Origin: Liolophura sinensis
Taxonomy: Eukaryota > Mollusca > Polyplacophora > Chitonida > Chitonidae
DNA length: 64,000 nucleotides
Assembly (NCBI RefSeq): GCF_032854445.1
Contig: NC_088300.1
Span: 25,773,608-25,837,607, forward strand
Direction: 5' to 3'
This document shows, one piece after another, positions 33,201 through 45,727 of this stretch. The number at the start of each line of letters is the position of its first letter. Positions within the stretch are counted from its first letter, which is position 1. Below the pieces are notes generated by a model, which saw only the letters and a program-made list of their open reading frames with translations, was not told the origin of the DNA and ran no database searches. Both the position numbers and the translations under genes were made by a program.

Positions 33201-36200
33201 AACTGTATGATATAATTAAATGAAAAATGTCATTTAATTAAAATATCAAAAGTTTTAAGTTGTAAGCGATCTTAAGTGAAAATGTACTGTCTGCTTAGTC
33301 CACGTAACATCTGTGTGTTAATTTGTTGTGTCAGTTGTAATATAATAACAGAACAATTTTCTGAAAATACACTATACATCTTGGCTGATGAGCTCTAACA
33401 TGTCTAAAGAAAAACAAATTTTGATACAAATGCAAGAAATGTGTTTGAAATTTGTACATTTGAATGACACAGCTGTTACCTTACGGAAGTTTTTAGATGC
33501 TGGTTACACAGTGGCAGTAAAAAGTCACTCTTTGAAATAATTAAGCAACATGTCACACAGTCATTACAGTGCAAGGTTTGTAAAGACAAAATGTAATTTA
33601 TGTCATGTTTTCTTTAGATAAAAACATCATTAAAAAAAGTAGCTACATTTCAAATTGATGTAGTTTATTTATCACCCTGTGAAGTATTTTTATTGTAGTT
33701 CATGTATGCAGTGTCATTTTGTAGGAAAATATCTCATTGTCAGCACAATTTGAGTATATACTATGCATGAAAAAAGTAAAGATGTGTTAAAGACTTTTTA
33801 TTTCGTCATCATAGACATTGTACATATATTAAATTACATGCTGACAAATAAGACAGTAGGTTATATCTTTAAATTTAAAAGTGGAATGCAAGTCATGGCA
33901 GGGACTTTCAACTTCTTTATGCCTCACATTAATGTGAAACCTGTATATTGCTGTAGATGTAAAGCCTTTTGCTCCATGTATTTTCTTAGGAGCAGTCTAT
34001 TGGTTACAGAAGCTTGGTTCAAACCTGGCCTTGGACAGAGACTTTGTAGATATCCACGCTCTCAATGATTTTCTGCCCATGGTGATAATTAGCTTGTTTG
34101 CACAGTTTAACGTTTGTTCAAGACCACTTATCTTTGCATATCGCCAGTGGCTTAATCTGGGGTCCCTGCAGTAAATCATAGACCTTAGGCAAGTTACTAT
34201 AATTAAATATATCTTTTTTTCTGTAGGTGGTATTGTCCTTATTGCCGGCACTGGTTCAAACTGTCAGCTGATCAATCCTGATGGGGGGCGGTCACCGAGT
34301 TGGAGGATGGGGTCATCTGATAGGGGATGAGGGATCGGGTGAGTTACCTCCCTCTTGGATTGAAGAGTTATTACATGTAATGCATGCTTACTGACATTAG
34401 AGAGACTTGGTTACATTGGAATGGTCTGTATTGCTGATAAAGAGGCATGTTTGGGGGAGAGGCATAGCTGGATGGATGTTTGCATGTACGTTGGATTCAA
34501 AATTTGAAATATGCTTCATGAATACTTTTAAAAGTCAACAAGGGGTCTCAGTGGTTAGCATGAAAATGCGGTGCAATGACCCAAGGGTCTCTCACCAATG
34601 CGGTAACATCTTCAGTACCGTATAAAACACCAGTTAAACAAAATAATTAATTAAATAGAGGTCAACAATCTAGGAAACAATCCAAAAACAAAACCTTTTT
34701 TGTGTAACTTTATTTGACTATATTTTTACCACACTGATCAAATAAATAAATAAATGACATGGTCTTAGTAGTTATATCTGTTGAGAAAGGAGAGAGTGAT
34801 AGAAAATACCACATGTTGAACGCTGTCCCTTACACCCTTTGATACTTTTGCAGCATTCTGGATTGTGCACAGAGCCTTAAAGATTTTATTTGATCATGAA
34901 GACAACTTGTTCCCATGCCAGTATGATGTGACATTTGTTCGCAAAACAATGTGCGAGCATTTTAATGTAAGTAAAACTGAATATGTCTTTGATAACGTGT
35001 AATCAGGATTTTATACTTTGGATTAAATGATCGTTGATAAATATAAACGCAAGAGTGTTAAATGAAGTGTTTATTTATAGTATTATATATATATATATAA
35101 TTATATATATATATATATATATATCTCTCTTAGTATTTATGGGTCATGCACAGAATTATTGTTTTGCCTCATGTCTGTACTATGGCATTCCAGTGCGTGC
35201 TACAAGTTGACACCATCATGATACGGGCAAAAATAATACTCACTACAGTGCTTATAAAAGGCAAAGTGATATCAAAGGAAACTTGTTTTGAAAATGTATC
35301 TTGAATGATTAATAATCATATTTCTTGGAGAGGCAGTGTATATGAATTACCGTGATTCTTCCAAGATCTCGGACAGAATTTGAGGCTTTACCACAGTGAG
35401 GCGTCCCTATGAGTGTTGGGGGTGTGAAATGGGGAAATGGGTAATCCTTTTCAGGGCTCACTCAACATCGAAGCTTCGCCTCCATATGTGGGAAGTTAAC
35501 ACTCGTCTCGGGCATTGATGTTCACAAGCTGTGAGCGCCAGGATTTTGATGACAATCTAACACTTCCGTAGACTTAACAGATCAGATAACTTGCAGCACA
35601 TTACAGTGCAAACACCCAATAAATGGTCAGTCTTTTGCAGTTTTCAACGGACCACTGAGCCCTGTATATGTGTGAATACACCTCCAAAACCAATCCAAAG
35701 TTTATGTTGTCAGAATCGCATCGGAATGAAAACATTTTCCTCTTGTCTAAAATTATGTTTATCGCCTGATAATAGGTCTCATTTGTTTTGGCTCACAAAA
35801 AGAGAAACAAAAGAATCATAATTTGAAAGATACCTATTTGGTCTTTACTAAAGATTTAACGAGAAATGTCGCCAAAAACCCAGCTGGGCACACCTTGGGG
35901 AGAGCTTTGTAAGAGAGTGACCGGGTGGGAAGGAAGAGGAGATGGGAAAATGGAAAACAGACTGGCAGCTTAACAGGAATTTAGAGGTTTTTAGTTACAG
36001 TACTGTGGATATGTAGAAAGTGTGAACATCGAGCATCCAATAACCCAAAGTCGACCGGATATATTAGGCACCTGACTCAGAGTCTCTATAATCCACAAGT
36101 TTGAGTTCACTGTGTTGGGAATACAGCTTGTCACACTCGATGAGTGGGAACCAGTACTGGCGTGTGTTTTTATGGAATGCATTTTGATTCCATGCATCAT

Positions 36201-39200
36201 CTGAATACCTGCTGGGATGGTCACTTCATTTACAATTCCAGTACAAAACCGGCTTTTGTGTATAAAATATTATGGAGAACTTATCAGGATTATATATGCT
36301 ATGGATTTTGATGAAATTTAGAATCATGGCCCGCTTCCTTTTCTGAGTTGTTCAGGTACAGTGAATATTTGTGACAAGAATTGAACGAAAATGTCTGCAC
36401 CAGTATGAAATAAGTGTTTAGTAGAGTTTAAACTGCAACCATAGTACCTGTGGTATACGTATACTCGGCCCATAATGAATGGCATTGGTCTGCTAAAATT
36501 CACCTGCATCGTCCAGTTGTTGATCAATGACTGATTGTAGAGAATAGGATAACCTTGCAGGCAATCATGCGTGACAGGTAGCAGGCACAGCTATACAGGT
36601 GATAGGTTGGGTAAGGGAGCTATAATCCGCTTAGTTTGTGTAAACACCAATCAGCCACCCCCTTCGGTGGTGCTCTCAGAAGTTTAAATACCTAGGCGTT
36701 GGGGTTGGGATATTTGAGACTGTCCGAATTTCTAGAGTGTCTGAAATTGTGGAAGAACTACGGTAAACATTATCGAGACTGTTTTGTTACTGTTTGGGAA
36801 CGTTGCTTATAATACTGTAGAACTCTGCATGAATTAAACTGTTATCTGCAGAAATGACAAGTTGTATATTTATGTTAATCAGGTACAAGATCAATTTGGT
36901 ATGTTGGATCATCTGTACACCAACTTTACCAAGTCTTTTTATGCCAGCATGGCAGTGAAATTAGCCAAAGGTAAGGCTATTACATTTTCTTCGGTATGCA
37001 TATATAAATTGTGAGTAAAAATTTGTTGACATAGAAAACTCTACAATTCAGTGATGACCTGAGCAAAACTTGAGGCCATCAAATTTAGTTCAGATGTGTT
37101 CAGTGTAATTTCAAAGACTCAAATTACAAAGATTGTTAGTATGAAATATTAAGAAAGTGCATAAATCATAAGAAAACAATCATCTATGTGTGTGAAATTA
37201 TGAATATTTGCATCATACAGTCATTTTTGTGGTGACATGGGCTCAATTTGAGGTCATTTATATTTTGAGCTCATAAAAAAAAGGGATTGACCAAACATAC
37301 TGACCAATTTAAAAATGTTTGTCCTTTTTAGAAACCTAAGTTTCTTCCTAAATATCTGATGTTAGACCCTTCCTCTTACCTTCGTAATTACAATACAGGC
37401 TGCTTTGTTCAGTTCAGTTATATTTGTGAGAGGTCAAGGGTCATGTGTGTACTTTGAACTAGATAAATAGAATGGTGGAACTGACATACATGACTTAATA
37501 AAACTTTCTTCAGACTTTTCATTTGTGGGAAACAGCGTGTTAAGTAGCATTTATTTCAAACTACATTTGTACTTGGCATGGAGTACAAAAGTACCTGTAT
37601 CTTTCAAGGCAATTTGTATTTCATTTGGTATGTTGACCTCGGCTTTATTTGTCTGTAAGTTATACACGCAGGTTATTAAGTATTGTTTGATAAAAATTGA
37701 AACATGGTAATGGAATGTTTTTGTGCTGTTCATACATATATGCATGTGTTGTTGTGTTAATTTTATTTTGTTTTACTTCCATGTTATTTCAGGAGCCTCA
37801 GAACTGAATGATCCATTGTGCAAACATATATTTGAGGAGACCGGAAAAATACTGGCACTTCACGTGCAAGCTGTATCTCAACATGCTGACGAGGTATTTA
37901 ATTGGTTACAGTTTGTGGCCCACGCAGACCGAATTGACTTAAGTCTTGTGTTAGCCACAGCCCATCATTCCCTGACCAGTGTGGTTTCAAGTTGACTTTA
38001 GAACTGCTGGTTTTGCTGTTGTTTTAATTTAGGATGTTTTGTAAAGTGCTCCAGGTACTAAGTTGTGGTGTAAGTAAAAAATCTTTGAGTAACACCCAGT
38101 AATGTAAACCACGGTGTATAGCCTTATAAAATGATTTATTACTACTGATTCGATTAGATCATGAATGACCAGGAGACAAGTAGGTGTAATATTTTTTGCA
38201 AAGGTAAGGGATATTAAATTTGGCCTGTCTGTCTATGGTCTGGTTTACATGGAATAGCTGCTCCGAATATTGACTGACTTTGACAGATCAAATTCGCAAA
38301 CACAGCTGGATCAGTGCATAAATTTTCCATGTATAAGGATTTTCTTGTCACTGATTGGTTGCTGGGTTTCAGAGCAAGATATTGTCTGATTTTTATAACA
38401 TTTTATGTGCAAATTTATTTTGTGGTCCTTCAGATCAGTATTTAAAACCTCCATGCTCCATGCATCAGTTTTACATATTTAGCATAAGATATATATTCTC
38501 TGAATTTGCATTTCTTTCTTTCGCTCTGTCCAGTCACTACTGAAGGGGCCGGGAGGGTTGAGTGTGGTATGTGTGGGATCTGTGTGGAAAAGCTGGGACC
38601 TGATGAAAGAAGGTAGGTGATAAACGCACTCGCCAAAATCGTTTTTCCTCCTCTAATACAGTGGCATAAATGCATGAGTGTGCATGTATACTTGAGGTTT
38701 TAAGTTGCACCTCATGAGTTTTAGTCATATGGCAAGGAGGAGTCATTAGGTGTGTGTACATACAGTGTCTTCTAATGGCTTCCTTATTGTATGTGGGTGG
38801 AAGGTTATAAATGTATAAGCTCGATGTGTTCAAGACCAGTAGCCTTGAACCAATGTTTCTGGGTTCAAATTGAATTTTTATAGGCTCAGGTGTGCCCTTA
38901 TAGCAGGGGGTAGGGGTTTGAAAACAATAAAATGATAATGTTTCATCTGACCCTGTTAACATTACATGTTCAGTTGACTGAAAAGATTGCAGAATATTTC
39001 ATTTTGACTGAAATTTAGTATATTCCAACTTCTTTATTCAGTCATCATGAGACTCAATGAACAAGTCAGTAAGAGCTTACAATGAACGAACAAGGGGGTG
39101 AAGTATTGAGAATTAAATTTTCTTCAGTCTTCAGAAAATCAGTTTCACAGCAGTCTGTCGGCATACCTGTTTGACACTAACCTGAATGTTTTAACATATA

Positions 39201-39487
39201 TTGTTAGCATGCATTGTTAAAGTGGCATAACATAAAACGAGAGTGATTTGAAAATTTTCTTTTTGCTAGTTTTCTGACCCTGTGTTTTTTTCCCTCTTCC
39301 AGGCTTTTTTAAGGCTCTAAAGCCAAGGAACGACCAAGATGTGAAGATTACTGAAATTAGTTTGTTGGAACTTCAGCAAAATGGGGCAGTGGGTGCGGCT
39401 GCCCTTGGGGCAAAGCATGCTGGGTATCAACTGCCTCTGGATTATAAGGCAAACTCAAAGACATTCTGCCATCATAAGTTTGACTGA
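30218..39487 (+). CDS. NAGK: N-acetyl-D-glucosamine kinase, 10 exons
   Basis: Cytosolic kinase that makes N-acetylglucosamine 6-phosphate from ATP and salvaged GlcNAc. Exons: 30218-30252, 30990-31074, 31969-32066, 32840-32982, 34227-34338, 34854-34966, 36883-36970, 37793-37893, 38534-38612, 39303-39487. All introns are GT-AG, and the corrected length of 345 residues matches the human enzyme. Motifs of the actin-like ATPase fold: YYGGIEGGATHS at the N-terminus (first phosphate loop), SGGD at 78-81, Asp109 in NDTYGALATA (likely catalytic base), GTGSN at 128-132, GGWGHLIGDEGS at 146-157, VCVGSVWKSWDLMKEG and GAAALGAKHAG near the end. The frame breaks three times: one base missing near 31974-31978, one extra T in 32929-32933 and one extra G in 34283-34288. 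Everything else is intact, so sequence error is likelier than a pseudogene. A possible poly(A) signal is at 40189-40194. Confidence 0.96.
30713..30960 (+). mobile_element. SINE family A-like element with tRNA-like head
   Basis: GGGTCTAGTGGTTAGCATGC resembles the tRNA-derived head. GCTCATATTGGCTTCCTCTC and TTCTTTAGTATGGCGTGAAA follow the family core, with a short A-rich end. It lies in NAGK intron 1, ending about 30 bp before exon 2. Confidence 0.72.
31620..31780 (-). repeat. Unnamed dispersed repeat, inverted copy
   Basis: Read on the minus strand it begins GATTCTGAGAATTTGATTGA and ends near AAAAAGGCACTTTTCAGGGC, parallel to 13910-14115 and 45235-45380. It lies in NAGK intron 2. Confidence 0.6.
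34540..34660 (+). mobile_element. SINE family A-like scrap with internal deletion
   Basis: GGGGTCTCAGTGGTTAGCAT (head), CTCTCACCAATGCGGTAAC and ACCGTATAAAACACCAGTTA (tail end) are joined with most of the core missing. It lies in NAGK intron 5. Confidence 0.65.
35083..35124. repeat. AT microsatellite
   Basis: (AT)n with one TAAT break, in NAGK intron 6. Confidence 0.95.
38690..38800 (-). mobile_element. SINE B-related 3' fragment
   Basis: CTTGAGGTTTTAAGTTGCAC, TTTTAGTCATATGGCAAGGA and TCATTAGGTGTGTGTACATA resemble the element at 10725 more than the typical family B copies. It lies in NAGK intron 9. Confidence 0.6.
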
Positions 39488-40284
39488 TTCCTTTATAAAA
39501 GACTATTAAGTCTTGACTTAATTTTTTCCAGACCTTTCCATTAATACATTCGCAAATCTGCTTGTAATTGATACATTGATTACACATTAGCTCACATTTC
39601 TTGCGTGATGTCTTGGTAATACAAGATACCCATGCAAGCAATCTGTTTTAAAGATTGTGGAACAGATTTTTTATTTGTTTTATTTTACACAAAGTTCTTG
39701 GGTATTTTGTGCAAAATCATTTAGGTCTACTGAACTGAATTATATTGTTTAAAATTTGTAAGTATATCCAGCATTTGTAAGTACAAATATATCCGGACTT
39801 TTTATGGCAATGTTGTTGTTTGTTCAGTCATGACTGATATGCAAATGGTTGTTAGGTGTCTTTGTATGAATACGTAATTCACATGCATTTTTTATGTACA
39901 TATAACTAAATATTGTGTGAATTTAACAACTGTTGTATCACATCTTTGCTCAAGGAAGGAATATTGATTTATACCCTGAAACTGTGAAGATAAAATACAT
40001 CTTGAAACTGTTTTTCAACAGTTCCATTTAGCAAGTAATGCAGGACCTAATCTTACTGTAAGTCTTCAATCTTTTCGACCTTTAAAGCACTTTTTTCAGT
40101 AGAATCTAGGATTACATATGTTATGAAAATGATGCTAAAATGATTTGTTTTTCTCTTTATTTACTAACATACTTCAAATTTTGATAAGAATAAATCATGT
40201 GAAATATTTTGCATCAAGAACAAAGAAACAGCATTCCATATGAGTCACCACGATATGATTATAATTCTGTCCAAGCCACGTTAA

Positions 40285-40400
40285 ACCCGAGTCATTCTTT
40301 CCATATGCCCGGTTTCCTTCCGCCATAATGCTGGCTGTCTTCATGCAAGTGAAATATTCTTGATTACGACGTAAAACTCCAATTACACAAATAAAATAGA
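40285..40400 (+). mobile_element. SINE family A scrap
   Basis: CCCGGTTTCCTTCCGCCATA, ATGCTGGCTGTC and TCTTGATTACGACGTAAAAC, then an A-rich tail. Head and first half of the core are missing. Confidence 0.75.
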
Positions 40401-40800
40401 TGAAATCCTTCCAAATGGTTTGATGCTCAAAATGTTTGTCCTTTTCGTAAAATTGTAACGTTACTGGTACATATTTTTTAACATTTGTATGAATCTGTTT
40501 GTTAATGTACAACAACAGTGATGCACAATGTTATAGATTAATACATACATGTATGAAGAAAAAGCACTCCTATACTGAAGGTTGTAATTTAATTTGGCAG
40601 CAAAGGTTGTAAGGATTAATCCTTACACATGTGGATATTTACATGTACATTCAAGTCTACACACATTCAAGAGAGCACAAAGATCATGTCATGGATTATC
40701 ATTATGGCCCTGTCGTCAAATATAGTTATTTTAGTGGGCAAACGAGGTTATGCTTGGATCAGTTGCTAAAATCCAAGGCATAACGTTTTATTTCTATGTT

Positions 40801-40803
<3 letters not shown>

Positions 40804-40857
<54 letters not shown>
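40804..40857. repeat. AT microsatellite
   Basis: About 27 uninterrupted TA units. The open frame it creates reads Tyr-Ile repeats and is not a gene. Confidence 0.97.
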
Positions 40858-40865
<8 letters not shown>

Positions 40866-41373
40866 TGCACATGTATTAGGTGTTTGAAATATAAATCAGT
40901 TTTTATTGCCAAATTCAAAAATAAGCTGTTTCCTTTGGGGGCTTTGGAACAATTGCATGCATTAGAAACTTTTTTTAATGGTGCTGTATATGATTTCTCT
41001 CCCTCCAACTTTTTTCGTGGGAGCATTTTTGTGTGTGCCTACAATGCCTCCACCCCCACCCTCAAATGGTTCAGGTGTTCTTGATTAGTCTTCATTTGGA
41101 AATACATGTGCTTTGCTTACTCACAGTATGTGTTTAATAAGAATCATTTTTCTAGTGACTGCATGATCTATTTGTTTAAGTTTTACATCATTATAAAATG
41201 AAGGTGTTGGTATCATAAAACATATTTAATTTTGTAGAATATTATTATATATGATGGTCTACTGTAATAAAGTATACAGTGGCAAATAGGCTTGTACATA
41301 TTGCATCTATTCATATATATCGAATAAAACGTTGTTAATTGTTATACATAGATTTCTATTTTTTTTAAAAAGA

Positions 41374-41418
41374 CTATTTCACTTACATGACTGCGGCCAG
41401 CATTATAGTGGGAGGAAA
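41374..41418 (-). mobile_element. SINE family A scrap
   Basis: CTATTTCACTTACATGACTG, CGGCCAGCATTATAGTGGG and AGGAAAC match the family core. The minisatellite begins immediately afterwards. Confidence 0.7.
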
Positions 41419-42066
41419 CTATCAGTATGTTGTTCTAGTGGGACAGCAGGATACTATTCTAGTAAGGCATCAAGCTGTTGTGGTCAGGCAGCAATCTGTT
41501 CTAGTGAGGCAGCAAGCTGTTGGGGACAGGTAGCACTCTGTTATAGTATGGCATCAAGCTGATGTGGTCAGGCAGCACTCTGTTCTAGTGAGGCAGCAAG
41601 TTGTTGTGGTCAGGCAGCACTCTGTTCTAGTGGGGCATCAAACTGTTGTGGTCAGGCAGCACTCTGTTCTAGTGAGGCAGCAAGTTGTTGTGGTCAGGCA
41701 GCACTCTGTTCTAGTGGGGCATCAAGCTGTTGTGGTCAGGCAGCACTCTGTTCTATTGAGGCAGCAAGTTGTTGTGGTCAGGCAGCACTCTGTTCTAGTG
41801 AGGCATCAAGCTGTTGTAGTCAGGCAGCACTCTGTTCTAGTAAGGCATCAAGCTGTTCCAGTGGGCCAACGTACTGTTCTAGTGAGGCATCAAGCTGTTC
41901 CAGTGGGCCAACATGCTATTCTAGTGAGGCATCAAGCTATTCCAGTGGGCCAACGTGCTTTTCTAGTGAGGCAGCAAGCTGTTCTGCTCTGAGGCAGGTT
42001 GCCGTCCTAGTGAGGTAACAGGTTGTTCTTAATGAGGCAGCTTATTCTAATAAGGCAGCATGCTGT
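41419..42066. repeat. Minisatellite, 42-bp unit built from two 21-bp halves
   Basis: Units read GTTCTAGTGAGGCAGCAAGC then TGTTGTGGTCAGGCAGCACTC. About 15 copies occur, with variant units (CCAGTGGGCCAAC) at the right. Because 42 is a multiple of three, a 142-residue frame stays open; it is a repeat by-product. It ends about 430 bp before the SPATA24 start codon. Confidence 0.92.
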
Positions 42067-42493
42067 TCACGAGATTTGGCTATACACAACTATTTTGTGT
42101 ATCTGTCGGTGACACTGAGGAGGACTCCACAGTAAGGCTGAACGTTCCGTGGCGTCACAAGCTAACGTACAAACCGTAATTCGGGTGGACTTTGTGACCA
42201 TTAAAAACTCATTTTCATTCTGTTTCCAAACACTGAAGGTCTATCAGAGTTGGCCAGGGTCCGTGAGTAATCACTGACTGCCACCATTTAAATTATTAGA
42301 GAAAAAGGACGCAAATCTCATTTTATTCATTTCAAGATGTCCTTCCATGTTTCAAAAAAATGTTCGTGAAAAAAGGAACCAAATCCTAGGCCTGCGCACA
42401 GGAAGATCATGGTTAAGATTGAGAACGGCTGACTTTTAAAGGGAGACAACTCTGTTCCCCTCGCAACCGACCGACGCGAACTGGCTGGTGAAA

Positions 42494-45400
42494 ATGGACT
42501 GGGAGTCGGATGACGAGCAAGCACGGCCGTTTGATTGTGAAAAGTATGATACAGCGACTTCTGATTCTGCTGGAGCATCTACTCCAACCCACGTAATTGT
42601 GCAAAGGCAGCTTAATGACGTCATTCTTTCACAGAGAGCTGCTGTAGAGCGCATAAAAAATGATGTAAGTTTGGAGAATGACGCCAATGCAACAACAACG
42701 ACAGGCGCGCGTGACTTATCACCAGCTGTGTAATCAATGCTTACTAAACAAGAGGTAGCTTGTTCTATAGCTATGATCTGTCCATTTTCATGTGCAAATG
42801 AGATATCGACACCTTAAACTCGAGTGAAAAATTGAGCATCATTCAAATTTCAGTTATTTATTTAGAAATCTGTAATGATTATTGACCTGTGACCAACTTA
42901 ATAGGTTCTGAAAATTTTACGCGTCCTGATCGTCTGTACTTTTGCATTCCTTGAGGCATTTATTGTACATTGTTACTTCCATTTTAAAGAAAGCAGAAGT
43001 GAAAAATATTGTCTTTATTCTTTCAGACCACAATCTGTCTTAAGGAGAAGTTCATTCCCAGAGAATTGTACAATGAGACCGTGAGAAATTTTGAGGTGAG
43101 ATGGTGTACTTGGTTTTTAATATTGTCTGCATAAATTACCACCATTTTGCTTTACAATATAGTTCATTAAGCAACAGTTAAGCGGGATGTGGCTTAACGA
43201 TAAAGCCGGTGCACGACTCAACCATGAGGCACAAAGGATACAGGTTCATTTCTTGCCTTGAGCACAGTGGAAATTGCTAAATGTAGATTGGCTGCTCTCA
43301 TGAATTATTTGTGGGGATTTGGTGTTATTGAAAAGCTCTTGAGTGTGTCATAACCAAAAATCAAATAATTGTGAATAAATGGATATGCTACAGTATTAAT
43401 ATTGTCATTATATATACCAATACATGTCTCAAAGAATACATTTATGAATTCATTTTATAAGACTTCTGTATGAATTAATTATATATGCCTTGTTATTTTG
43501 CTAGATGGGTAGCTGATTCAGACACAAATCAATGCTTAACATTAATGATAGGTAAAGTAATACTTTTGTGTATTGTGATGGAGTTCTTTTTTCATTTATA
43601 GGCAGAAAAGCGTGACAAGTTTGTGTCAAGAGAAGATTATAAAAACATAAAAAGACAGCTTCAGGTACCACAAAGAATACATTGATTTATAATAGTGATT
43701 TTAGCAACTTATTTCACAATTCAGGTGAGAAAAATGTTGTTTTAACATACTACAGACGTTTTTCCTTTGAGAAGTGGTGCTATACACTCATTGCCAGCAT
43801 GGACAGTGAATATTTATATTTTGTTGTTCTTATTGATTGTGGTGCCTTGGTTACTAACATCAGTTACATGGTAAACCAATATTGCCACCTATATCATTGT
43901 AAACAAGTTTGAACGCCACTCATGGGAAAGTTTTCAGTAACTTGTCAAATACTGGTGGTTTACATCACCACTCTGGATTCCAACTGTCACCAGTGACCTG
44001 TGAAATTAACTCCTTCATCTCATGGATACATGTATAAGTGAAAATTCTTCAGTATGGTATTTAACAACAATTTATCAAATAAAGAGTTATTGGAAGAAAG
44101 AAGAGCATTTTGAAGCGTCTTTTTTTTGCAGGGCTATTCCATACCCTTTTACTTAAGTAAAACATCTTAGGATGTGGCCCTAACTTCACAACCGTAATCC
44201 TAACTTCACCAATGTGTCACTGTCATTCTCTTGACAGGAGCAACAGTTGGACAATGCCAAAACAAAAGCCGCACTTCAAGATGTCACAGAAAAACTAGAG
44301 TTTGCTCAAGGCAAGATAGAAATGTTGACCAAGCAAATAGAGAGAGAGAAGGCAGCTTATCAAAAATCGTAAGTGAAAGTTAAAGCTCATGAATACATTT
44401 CTCAGATCTTTGCCTAAAATTTACTGTTAGTGAATAGGGAAGTCAGTGGTCATTATAATGTATTTTCTGCCAGTTATCTCTCTTTTAGTGGTGTATAAGT
44501 CATATCATGTCTCTTGCCGAGCAAAAGTAGGCTAATGTTGGGCTCGTAATATTTCTTTCTACAGGAAGTGGTATATAGATAATGATGATAGATTATGGGA
44601 ACATGAAAGTTTAAACATTATACTGGTGTTTACCAGGGTGCCCATTCATGAACCTGATAATTCTAAAGTGCATCATGAAACCCCTTTAAGTCAATCTACG
44701 GGTAGGTTTATAGATAGATTCTCAGACAGAATGAAAAGAGTTGGCAAAATATTCTTTATTATTGGTGCATGGTCTTCATATTCTTTCAGGTTCAGTTTAC
44801 TTAAAGTGAAGACCATCAAAGAATCTACCAAAAATGTGGCATTAGAAACCAAATGTTCAGGTACAGTAAAAGTCTGCTTAACAGTATCAATTTTCTCTCA
44901 TTATTAAATTCACATTTACACATGTGTTCAGAAAGAATTTTTTGTAAAGGGAAAAAACTGAATAACTCCATTTTGACTGGATGTGCAAAAAATATCTTTC
45001 AAAGTAATGTTTCTTAAGCATCTTGTTAGTATGACTTTGAGGAGTGGGTTATTTGAACATGGTGGCATGTTTCTTGAAAACTTTAAAAGTATTGAATTTA
45101 AATGCTAAATCTGCATGACAAAAAATTGTTCATTATATATACCACTATTTATAAAATAAAATATTTTGTTCTAATGTTTTGTCCATGAGTAAGTTACTCT
45201 TTTTAGCTGACTATGAAGTTTTGTTGGTCTTACCAAAATATTGAGGTTTGTTAGAAGACAGGATGGTATTCCAACAGGAAAAAGTACAATGTAAGTTTCT
45301 GCACCAAAAGTACTATGGCATAGCCTTCATTTGCCTCTAAAAATGCACTTTCTCAGGCGAATTTGTAGGTCAAATACCTTACATATATATCTGTGAAAAA

Positions 45401-45727
45401 TTTGCATAACTTGATTTTGGAAATCACGTGTTCTTTCATATGATTAACATTGCTTTTTGTTTGTTTTGTTGGGTTTTTTTTTTCAAATTAGAAGTGGAGA
45501 AAAAGAAGAAACAGCAAGAAAATATTCTGGAATCGAAGGATAAAGAGATCGAAAGTTTGGAGAAAAGACTAAAAGCGCAGGATGATATTTATAAAAAACA
45601 GCTTGGGGAGATGAGTGTAAAGCTACAGCAAGAACTGTACATTGCCAAGACTTTAGACGATAAAGGCTCATCTAGAGGGGGTAAAAGCTCCAAGTCTGTT
45701 CCCAGTTCCAAGTCAAGAAAATTGTGA
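42494..45727 (+). CDS. SPATA24: SPATA24-like coiled-coil protein, 6 exons
   Basis: Exons 42494-42664, 43027-43095, 43602-43664, 44238-44368, 44790-44860 and 45492-45727 join in phase to 246 residues. Residues 1-30 are acidic and probably disordered. Then come LNDVILSQRAAVERI, KFVSREDYKNIKRQL and LEFAQGKIEMLTKQIEREKA, which line up with mammalian SPATA24. A long charged coiled coil runs from about 60 to 215, and the C-terminus is Ser/Lys-rich (SSRGGKSSKSVPSSKSRK). SPATA24 (T6441/TIPT) is testis-enriched in mammals and reported to bind TBP-type factors; a role here is unknown. The start ATG has the context AAAATGG and homology begins soon after. Coiled-coil proteins align loosely, so the name is somewhat less certain than for NAGK. 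A poly(A) signal is possible at 46029-46034. Confidence 0.87.
43175..43378 (+). mobile_element. Old tRNA-derived SINE, family A relative
   Basis: GGGATGTGGCTTAACGATAA and GGATACAGGTTCATTTC look like A-box and B-box regions of a tRNA-like head. GCTCTTGAGTGTGTCATAAC followed by AATCAAAT is a worn family A 3' end. It lies in SPATA24 intron 2. Confidence 0.6.
43975..44087 (+). mobile_element. Diverged SINE family A 3' end
   Basis: ATAAGTGAAAATTCTTCAGT, then ATGGTATTTAACAACAA and TCAAATAAA, follow the family tail. It lies in SPATA24 intron 3. Confidence 0.55.
45235..45380 (+). repeat. Unnamed dispersed repeat, copy in SPATA24 intron 5
   Basis: TTGAGGTTTGTTAGAAGACA, GGATGGTATTCCAACAGG and CCTCTAAAAATGCACTTTCT match 13975-14110 in the same order. 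It ends about 110 bp before exon 6. Confidence 0.65.

Larger units (their letters stand above)
39488..42493. other. NAGK 3' UTR and intergenic sequence up to SPATA24
   Basis: No gene is supported. AATAAA at 40189-40194 may end the NAGK transcript. The rest holds a SINE scrap, an AT microsatellite (40804-40857) and a minisatellite, listed separately. The last 150 bp before 42494 are relatively GC-rich and probably contain the SPATA24 promoter and 5' UTR. Confidence 0.55.

Noticed and set aside
40766-41026. Tyr-Ile repeat frames here and at 55975-56219
   Set aside because: Translated AT microsatellites.
41564-41992. 142-codon frame rich in Val, Arg and Gln
   Set aside because: By-product of the 42-bp minisatellite; no start context, splice sites or family.
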